This document shows positions 56,677 through 64,000 of a stretch of DNA of 64,000 nt, piece after piece (within the stretch, counting starts at the first letter, position 1; each line of letters opens with the position of its first letter). Source of the DNA: Heligmosomoides polygyrus polygyrus (taxonomy: Eukaryota; Nematoda; Chromadorea; Rhabditida; Heligmosomidae); assembly GCA_947396885.1 (NCBI GenBank), contig OX377204.1, positions 17,987,706-18,051,705 of the forward strand, read 5' to 3'. Under the pieces are notes generated by a model. It made no database searches. It had not been told where the DNA came from and saw only the letters and a program-made list of their open reading frames with translations. The position numbers and the translations under genes were made by a program.

Positions 56677-57771
56677 TCAGAAACCCATCCGTTCCTCATG
56701 AACTCGACTTCGTAAGATTAAGCTGCAGTCCAACGCTTCCACAAACACGATCGAAGTCGGCCAGCATTCGCTGGCCGGCTGGCTTATGCTTGGTGTTATG
56801 AGCACGATGTCGTCAGCGAAACGAATATGGTGCAGCTGCTGGCCGTCGACCTTCACTCCCATGTCTTCCCATTCTAGTTCGCGCATGACGTTTTCGAGGG
56901 TGGCGCTGAAGAGCTTCGGGGATATGGTATCCCCTTGCCGAACCCCTCTCCTTACGTCGATGACGACGTCGTTGTAGAATGGAGAGATCTTGGTCGTGAA
57001 TCCACTGTACAGCTCTCGAAGGACTCTGATGTACTGAGTAGGAACGCCCTGAGTGAGCAGGGCGTCGAGGACCGCTTCAGTCTCGACGGAGTCGAATGCC
57101 TTCTTCAGGTCGATGAACGTAAGGCACAGCGGCAGCTTATACTCTCGCGACACTTCGATGAGCTTCGTAATGCTGTGTATGTGGTCGATCGTGCTGAATC
57201 CTCTCCGAAATCCTGCTTGTTCGCGTGGCTGTCCTTCGTCCAGCGTTCTGCTGATCCTATTCAAGATGACTCGAGTGAACAGCTTGTAGACTACGGACAG
57301 CAGGCAGATCGGGCGATAGTTGCCAATGTCATGCACGTCTCCCTTCTTGTACAGCAAGACGGTCTTGCTGGTCTTCCACTGAGATGGAACCTTGCACTCC
57401 GACAGGTATCGTGTGAAGAGCCGCGCCAGGGTGTTGATGAGCGCTGGCCGGAGGTTCTTCAGGTGTTCGGGTCTGATCCTATCAGGGCCGGGTGCTGTAC
57501 GTTTCTTCACCGACGAGATGGCGTGTCGGATCTCGGAAGGGAGAACAGAGGGGACGACGTATCCATCCTGCGGAAGATGGCATGGGGGCAGGTGGACGTG
57601 GCTATCGAAGAGATCGGAGTAGAATTCGTGGATGACCTTCTCCATGGTCCTTCTGGAAGAGGTGACGGTCCCGTCAGGACGTCGGAGAGCGGTCATCTTG
57701 GTCTTGAAGTTGGCAAAGTTTCGGCGGGCATTGCGGATGCTCAACCGTGCAACTGCTGCTTCAGCCAACAC
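56677..57771 (-). CDS. RTE LINE copy C, reverse transcriptase part
   Basis: 364 residues: KKRTAPGPDRIRPEHLKNL, YKKGDVHDIGNYRPICLLSV, LTFIDLKKAFDSVETEAV, GVRQGDTISPKLF and the intact catalytic RFADDIVLITPS. The frame shifts near 56740, and the C-terminal part continues at 56699-56454 and 56279-55998 ([32 protein letters not shown]). Catalytic residues are intact but at least three frame breaks separate the domains. Confidence 0.82.
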   Translation of the reverse strand: MLAEAAVARLSIRNARRNFANFKTKMTALRRPDGTVTSSRRTMEKVIHEFYSDLFDSHVHLPPCHLPQDGYVVPSVLPSEIRHAISSVKKRTAPGPDRIRPEHLKNLRPALINTLARLFTRYLSECKVPSQWKTSKTVLLYKKGDVHDIGNYRPICLLSVVYKLFTRVILNRISRTLDEGQPREQAGFRRGFSTIDHIHSITKLIEVSREYKLPLCLTFIDLKKAFDSVETEAVLDALLTQGVPTQYIRVLRELYSGFTTKISPFYNDVVIDVRRGVRQGDTISPKLFSATLENVMRELEWEDMGVKVDGQQLHHIRFADDIVLITPSISQPASECWPTSIVFVEALDCSLILRSRVHEERMGF

Positions 57772-57836
57772 TTCCGCCCTTCTCTCCTTGAGATCTTCCT
57801 TTATCGCCGCTCTGCATAGCTTCGCAAGCTCGGACG

Positions 57837-58922
57837 TCAGCTGATAGTTGCCTGACTCACGTGCTGCTCCACGCTGGCGTATAAGCTCGAGAGTTGGTGC
57901 ACGAAGCGGTCGTATTCCTCATCGACGTTGTCCATGACGGCATCTTCCCAAAGGCCGGCAAGAGAGGTGTAAAGGTCCCAGTTGGTGGTCGTTCTGGGAT
58001 TCCTCTTCTTGAACTTCGCGGCCTTCTCTCCTTGACGCGAAAAGCGAAACCTCGCGCGAAGGAGGCGGTGGTCCAATCCCGTATAGAACTTGGGGACAAC
58101 GGAGACGTCGGTCAGGCAATACTTGCGATTGAAGATGATGTGGTCGATCTCGTTGTGGAACTGGCCACCGGGAGATTCCCAGGTCCATCGTAGGGAGGGA
58201 GGCTTCTGGAAATGCGAGTTTCCATGGATGGTCTTGGTCGACATGATAAGCTCAGACAGCCTTTCACCTTGCTCGTTCCACTCCAAACCGTGGGTTCCGA
58301 TGTGAAGTTCTTCTGGCGACCTTCGCGGTCCGATCTTGGCGTTGAAGTCGCCGACGATCACCTTGTAGAAGGTGTGATCTTCCTTATAGAACTTCTCCAG
58401 CTCCACGTAGAAGGCTTCGACCTCTTCGTCGTCGTAGTCGGATGTTGGGGCATACGCGACGAATACGGTCAAGGCTGGCACGGAGTCACATTGCTTCAGT
58501 CGCAGACGTCCGATTCGGGTTGTCAGAGACTCGTACGAATCGATGTTCATGGCCAAGTGCGTGTTGACGAGGACACCAACGCCGCCCACTCCCCTGCTGT
58601 CGCATGTTCCGAGGAACAGTTCTTCTCCGGAGTCGTAGGCGGCGTGTAGGGGGTGGTGTCTTCTCGTCTCGGTCAGTCCGATGACGTCGTACTTGATCTT
58701 CTTGGCTTGCATCATCAGGTCCTCGACGGATGCTTCCGATGCAAGCGTGCGGGCGTTGTAAGTACAGATCGTCATCCTAGTCCTTCTCAGTTTGCGCAGC
58801 CTGGTTAGGCCCTGAGATTTTAGCAGCCTCTCCGTACTCGTCCTTCCCATCGCTGCAGAAATGGGGGCTCTTTCGGGGTCAGAGGAATGAGGCCCTTTAG
58901 TGCTGTTGTGTTTGACTTCCAT
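57837..58922 (-). CDS. RTE LINE copy C, endonuclease part
   Basis: 361 residues from ATG at 58922. APE endonuclease motifs: [17 protein letters not shown] near residue 52, [21 protein letters not shown], and catalytic [10 protein letters not shown] near residue 300 (Leu replaces the usual Ser before the DH pair). The frame breaks near 57850, just before the linker to RT, so the polyprotein is interrupted by an apparent single-base change. The start agrees with that of copy B. Confidence 0.8.
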   Translation of the reverse strand: MEVKHNSTKGPHSSDPERAPISAAMGRTSTERLLKSQGLTRLRKLRRTRMTICTYNARTLASEASVEDLMMQAKKIKYDVIGLTETRRHHPLHAAYDSGEELFLGTCDSRGVGGVGVLVNTHLAMNIDSYESLTTRIGRLRLKQCDSVPALTVFVAYAPTSDYDDEEVEAFYVELEKFYKEDHTFYKVIVGDFNAKIGPRRSPEELHIGTHGLEWNEQGERLSELIMSTKTIHGNSHFQKPPSLRWTWESPGGQFHNEIDHIIFNRKYCLTDVSVVPKFYTGLDHRLLRARFRFSRQGEKAAKFKKRNPRTTTNWDLYTSLAGLWEDAVMDNVDEEYDRFVHQLSSLYASVEQHVSQATIS

Positions 58923-59366
58923 ACAACACGGGTAGTTAGTCAGGCTCTGTCGTGCGGGCGGGGTACTCCGGGCAGCCAGCCAGACTGCCCGAAGGGAAGG
59001 GGCGAGACTTTTGAGGCGGCCCGAATCGCCTTACGATGTACTCCCAGTCTACCGAGTGCAAGCTTTTGGCCGAGCCGACACAGTTACAATCCGCACAGTC
59101 ATGGACACATCCGCGCACACTGTGCACGAACATGCCGCTCCCACGCACAAGGAACGCGTCGACCCGACACAGCAGGAGCAAGGAGTCCATCCCCTGCATC
59201 CCACCTGCGTCTCTGGGCAGTACACGGTCGCATTTGGTTCGCGTTTAATTCCCCTATCCACCACCCGGGGACGCGCCAAGTGGCCCTGCGACAAGCGGCC
59301 CGAGATCCTTCTTAACAAGAGAGCCCGAAGGCTCTCTATCGAGGGAGATCCGTGGCTATCTCAGTA

Positions 59367-59700
59367 GCGTCGAATATATTCGAATATATTCGAATTTTGG
59401 GGCACGTCGAATAGTCGAATAACGAATATATTCGAATTTTGGACCTTGTCGAATATTCGAATAACGAATATATTCGAATTTTGGGCCTCAGCGAATATTC
59501 GAATAATGAATATTTTCGAATTTTTGGTCTCATCGAATATTCGAATAATGAATATATTCGAATTTTGGACCTCATCGAATATTCGAATAATGAATATATT
59601 CGAATTTTGGACCTCACCGAATATTCGAATAATGAATATTCGAATATTCGAATATTATTATATCGAATAATATTCATTCGAAATTATTCGATTCGGTCCG
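59367..59700. repeat. 42-bp minisatellite, second array
   Basis: About six units of the same TCGAATATTCGAATAATGAA sequence with a TTTTGGRCCTCA spacer, ending in TCGAAATTATTCGATTCGGT. LINE copy C is inserted at its left border. Confidence 0.9.
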
Positions 59701-62230
59701 AAGTATATTGTACACATATACGACTCGTAAATGTCCAGAGGAGAACATGCTTCAATGAATAAAAATAGGTAAAACAATTTAAAGTGGTCGCTATAGAGTT
59801 GCATGAATTTAATAAAGATCAATAGTAAGAAAACTGCAAAGGATGAAGAATTAATGTTCTAAGAATTCACCAGACTGTATACGGCGATTACGGTCGAAGA
59901 ATCACTCTAATGATAGTGGAGCCTAAAATTTAGGTAAGAAGGGAGTAGTCAAAATCAAAGGTTCCGTTGTTCTCTACCACCGATAAACAAAAGGGTGAGA
60001 TGGGAAGGAGCGAGAACAGCGAAATAGTAGGTCTCATGGTACGTGTTTCAAAGAAGCGCGCTATCTACCAATGTCTACCAATGCATTCTTTGAAAAGCAC
60101 TCCTTATCAAGAAGAACGTGCACCGTAAGAAAGCTTTGGTACCAATACGAGTGATGGCAGAAAAACCGCTTCATCTAGAGTTGTTTATAGAGATCTCGCA
60201 GAGAAACTGCTTGTTTCCATAAAGCAAAGACGCAACGCATTTAGGAAAGCTTCCAAAGAAACAATTGTTCACCTAAACCTTCACAATCTCCGTAATTTCA
60301 AATACTCGTGTAAGTCATCTCTAACAATTTTGGATTTGTGTGGAAATGTGCTGGACAATAAACAGAAAAATAGTTCATGAAAAATAAATTCAAAATTTCT
60401 ATAATATTCCTGCTGTCATTAATTTAGCTAACTGGTTTATTACATATGAATGACTAGCGAAGAAGAAATGCATTAAACAGACAATGTTGTTTGTGACTTC
60501 TGACTACGCTAAAGTTATCTATCAATGCGAAGGTGTTCAAATGTGGCGTTGTGGCACATTGTCGTTTAATCCAATGGAGAGAATGTCTTCACATGGTTCC
60601 TCCTACGCAGTCTTCTGCATATAACCTAGTTTTGTCATCACTGCGTCTCAATGTACTCTGATACGAAGCACAGCAAAACTGACTTATTCTTAGGCTCCGA
60701 ATAAGGTTTGTCTGTTTTCTCTTACTCACTCATTGCCCTTCCTTATTTAACGGTGGGTTGGATAAGAGAAGTGGTCTGCACATTATGACACAGTTGTTTG
60801 CGGCTTGACTCTTCATTGCATTCGTATACGTTTAACATAATCTTCTCTCAGAAGTCTTCTTCTTATTGTTTTTCTAGTAAGGAATAAAGACTGTTCCTTG
60901 TGTTCCTCGCTGAACAAATTGTCCTCAGTCGTGGAAAAACCGTCCTTGAATCTTCAACCACATCTCATGATATAGTATTATTGCGGGAGGACGCACATAG
61001 GTGAACTGGATTATTTATGCTTGGGCCTGGGTATGCCTAACCTGAGAGGTTCGCTCACCTTTGCTGAGAAACATCGCTGTTGCCGTGAAGATGGTACTCT
61101 CAAGTTCGCCGACGAATTTCCCACTTTTGAGGGTGGTGCAGAAGTTGACGCAACACGCGATCTACCGTGGACCCAGAGGGCGATTACACTTGTTTCCTTT
61201 ACAAGCCTTTCATCCATTCTTTACACCCTATTTCAAAAAATACCTAAAATTCCACAGTTTAAATACCTATTTGTCTCCTCGAAAAAACTGGAGTACTTTG
61301 TACACGCTAGTCCTCGGTGAACTGTAGACACTGCAAAATATGGAGGCAATATGGGCGGCTCTTGTACTGTCTCTGTGCTTCTATAGCTGTTTGTACCTCT
61401 TTCAGGGTATTTATATGAACCTTTACTCTTGTTGACTAAATTATTTATTCCATCTAGATATGAGATTATTCAAATCTTGGAGGATTTCTTCCATCACTCA
61501 AGTATGCTCTTGTATTGTTAGAGCCAAGGGATGTTCAGAGACCTTTTTCTGCCGATCCAGCTTGAATACGGACTGTACTTTCTGACCAAAAAACGACCCT
61601 ACAAAAGACCCTCTCTCTTCAAGCTGAGTAACTAAGGATATAACCTGCTCAGGCAGATGCCGTTGCCCTTCATATGAACCTCATACAGTCGTGTAAAAGA
61701 TTGGTTAGCGCCAATTTGTTTCTTTTGAAGCGCTGGGCCATTAGCGCTCGAGTTCCTTTGCGCATACTCTTGAGCGCTGATTCGTCTGCATTCTAGCTGA
61801 GTGGCTCGTTTGTGCAAATTCCAAGCGTTGTGCGCCATGCATTCCGTTGCCTGCGCATTTACTCCTCAGAAAAGTCAGCTTCCGGAGAATCGAGGGCGAT
61901 TGTAAACTTTAGTAATGGCTGATGGCTTCTTCTTTGGATGCCTACTTCTTAGACGACTACCTTGGATGGCGAGTAGCCGGGATTTCAGCCTGACGAGCTA
62001 CCTCTACATCATGGAAGGAAGCCTCTTGTGCCACTGACTAGGCGCACTTTTTATTAGATAATAAAGATTGTTACAATAGCGCGTTAAGAGGTCTTTTGGC
62101 AGCGCAGTGAAGCAGAGCCTATCATGGAAAAAGCCAAGGAAAATATATTTAGCTAGTAGTGCATATGGAGACGAGGAAAAGATTTTTCCCAAACTTTTAC
62201 ACTTGCACTTATTAAAGCGCTCAGGGTCTC
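59701..62230. other. Unassigned
   Basis: No transposon termini, RT or transposase motifs and no exon with convincing splice sites. Frames at 61021-61320 and 61632-61838 are unrecognised. Confidence 0.3.
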
Positions 62231-62248
62231 AACTCCAATTGATTTTTT

Positions 62249-62450
62249 TTGGCGCCAACGAAAAGAAGCTCACTTAATGTGAAAATTTCCGAAGGATCGT
62301 ACCTTTCGATCAGTTGCGTCGTTGATGCAGGTGAACCACCGGCCGCTCTTCGTCTACCGACACGCTACATAAGAATTTCTAGCAATAGTGACGCGGTATT
62401 CGTAGACAACGCATACGATAGTCACCTTTACCCCTCAAACTTGGGTAATT
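62249..62450 (+). CDS. Possible exon with an Ig-like segment
   Basis: The frame includes NVKISEGSYLSISCVVDAGE followed by PPAALRL, which has the G-x-x-L-x-I-x-C pattern and following glycine-proline of an I-set immunoglobulin B-C strand region. The matching YxC half of the domain is not found, and no clear acceptor precedes it (a T-run lies at 62242-62250). It could be chance. Confidence 0.25.
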
Positions 62451-62459
62451 AAACAATTA

Positions 62460-63950
62460 TACAACAATTACAACGACACAACAATAAAGCTCAGTAGGTA
62501 AGCGTACATAATACTAAGGCATAATAGGGCAAGCTTACAGTAACGGTTAAGGCATGTGTAGAAGAAGGCAAATTCAGACAGAATACAATAACTATTTCTG
62601 TGGCATAATATTAAGGAACTTAGGTATATATGAGGGGATGTCGCAACCTAGGAGATAACCAGCGGAGTTACGGCGCAAAAGAATGAAGGATGTGAAGCTA
62701 AGGGCGTAAACCGGGAGCTTAGACATGCGCACATGAGGGAGAAAAAAATAAAAAGAGGTTTAAAGCAGCGGAGGAGCTCAAGTGCTCCGCCGGGGTGAGG
62801 ACGTGGAAAGCGAAGGCGCAAAATGTGATGAGAACGGAGGAAGGCGTATGTACGGCCTGTGCTACGATGCCGAACTCTGATAAGTCGCCATTGTGCATTC
62901 CGCCGTTCGCTTCTCAAAAGAGTGCGTCGCGTTAGAGCCGCGATACTGCCACTACAATTGGAACGTTTGAACAACATGGATATTTAAGTAGCTGTCATCT
63001 TCAAAAAGGATCCACTCTGTGGTGTTGCTGATAAGAATTCTGCACATCTCTTTTCGTCATGAGTTACTTTGAGAGTTGGGGGAGACAACCGCTGGACGAT
63101 CCGCCCCTTTTTTCTGCGAAACATCGCGGAGGTCGCAAGAGTTTAGACTCCTGCCGACGTCAGATTAGTCTAAACTCTTGCGCAAGAGCTGCAGTCGTGC
63201 CTCACGTGTCCGCACGACATCGGAGGCGTTTCGCGACTACCGCTGGACAATCCGTTCACTGTGATGTCATCAATGCTTGGGAGGACTACCGCTGAACACA
63301 TCGCGCCAAAATTTATCCTACGAGAAACCAAAGTACGGATGCGACACCCTGCGTATAACGACTGATGTCAGGTGGGAGCGTCAAATTCTTAGGCTCCAAC
63401 CTCTCCTTCTTCTGAACGTTTAGTCCCGCACAGTCGCACGGTCCGCTGTTTTTGATCCTGATCCGTCGCCATCTCCTCTTGTCAAGGCGCCGTCTCGCAT
63501 TGCGCTGACTTCGGCAGATTAATTTTGATGGTGTCCTTTCACTTTTTCCATTTGCGACCAAGTAGCCAAGGGTTGGGACGATTTGACCGCCAAGGATTGG
63601 ACGAGTTTTCTCACAGTACTCCGGCGGTCGGCGGACCACATGAGCTCTTCTTCTCTGTCACCCATCTCAGCTGGTGAACGAGGTTGCCATAAGAATATAT
63701 CTTGCATTGCATCCTTAGCGTAATTGTCGGTTTAACCTTGGAGAACAAGGATGATATAGTAATAACCTTTAAAAGAGGCGCGCACTGAGCAATAATTCTA
63801 TCAACAGCGAAAGGGTGAGCGACCACAGCAGCAACTGTGGGGAGATCAAGGAGCAGATAGTTGATGTTGATTGCACAGGCACCTTATTAACGCTACATAT
63901 TTAAGCGCCCAAGTGCCTGTTCTCATTCATCTGCTGAGTTTCCAGCATCA
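62460..63950. other. Unassigned, with a hairpin and a LINE remnant
   Basis: GCAAGAGTTTAGACT at 63135-63149 is exactly complementary to 63167-63181. Around 63400-63520 the minus strand matches the 3' end of LINE family F (GPCDCAGLN). Nothing else recognised. Confidence 0.4.
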
Positions 63951-64000
63951 CTGAGAAATGGTTCAGGTTATAGAACGCAGACACCACTTCAAACGTCAAG
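63893..64000 (+). promoter_or_regulatory. Possible gene start at the window edge
   Basis: A TATATTT(A)AG-like box at about 63896 lies some 60 bp before an ATG at 63959 in good context (GAGAAATGG). The open frame MVQVIERRHHFKRQ runs off the window. Only weak evidence. Confidence 0.2.

Larger units (their letters stand above)
55988..59355 (-). mobile_element. Full-length RTE LINE (copy C)
   Basis: CTATCTCAGTA occurs at 55977-55987 and 59356-59366, an 11-bp target duplication. The 5' end CCACGGATCTCCCTCGATAG and hairpin are the same as in copy B, and so is the CAGGTGA-type 3' end. Copies B and C look nearly identical where both are readable. It lies between the PEN-2 pseudogene and the second minisatellite. 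Confidence 0.92.

Noticed and set aside
56935..57819. 294-aa plus-strand ORF
   Set aside because: Antisense shadow of the RTE reverse transcriptase on the minus strand.

Overview
The window looks like nuclear DNA of a clade V, probably strongylid (hookworm-like), nematode. This is inferred from compact exons with TTTTCAG-type 3' splice sites, a host transporter of nematode AAAP type, a PEN-2 copy with a nematode-like C-terminus, and a dense load of RTE LINEs, mariner, hAT and foldback elements. Family names come from recognition of motifs; no search was run.

Layout. 878-10,644 is a complete LTR retroelement on the minus strand with near-identical 0.38 kb LTRs, a CTGG target duplication, a polypurine tract and a primer-binding site. 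Its interior encodes a short ORF, a membrane-segment plus retropepsin ORF and a complete UPF1-like SF1 helicase. No reverse transcriptase, RNase H or integrase is visible. A full RTE LINE (6,813-9,978, 13-bp target duplication, intact 1,007-aa ORF) sits inside it. 12-17.2 kb holds candidate exons of an unrecognised plus-strand gene, broken up by a nested pair of mariners.

20,333-46,550 is one host gene on the minus strand, an amino acid transporter that I could piece together from 13 exons. All splice junctions keep the reading frame and no stops occur (476 aa). Its introns are packed with transposons: intron 1 is 13 kb (LINE remnants, two mariners, a tRNA-like insertion, microsatellites) and intron 5 is 7.3 kb (a full RTE LINE interrupted by a hAT element that itself carries a SINE).

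From 47 to 59.7 kb the DNA is nearly all repeats: a CR1-like LINE, SINEs, a 1.2-kb foldback, a second copy of the SINE-bearing hAT, a TIR element, two 42-bp minisatellite arrays, a frameshifted intronless PEN-2 pseudogene, and a full-length RTE LINE with an 11-bp target duplication. From 59.7 to 64 kb I recognise almost nothing beyond a possible Ig-like exon and a possible gene start at the right edge.

The strongest candidate for something undescribed is the LTR element whose pol position is occupied by an SF1 helicase.
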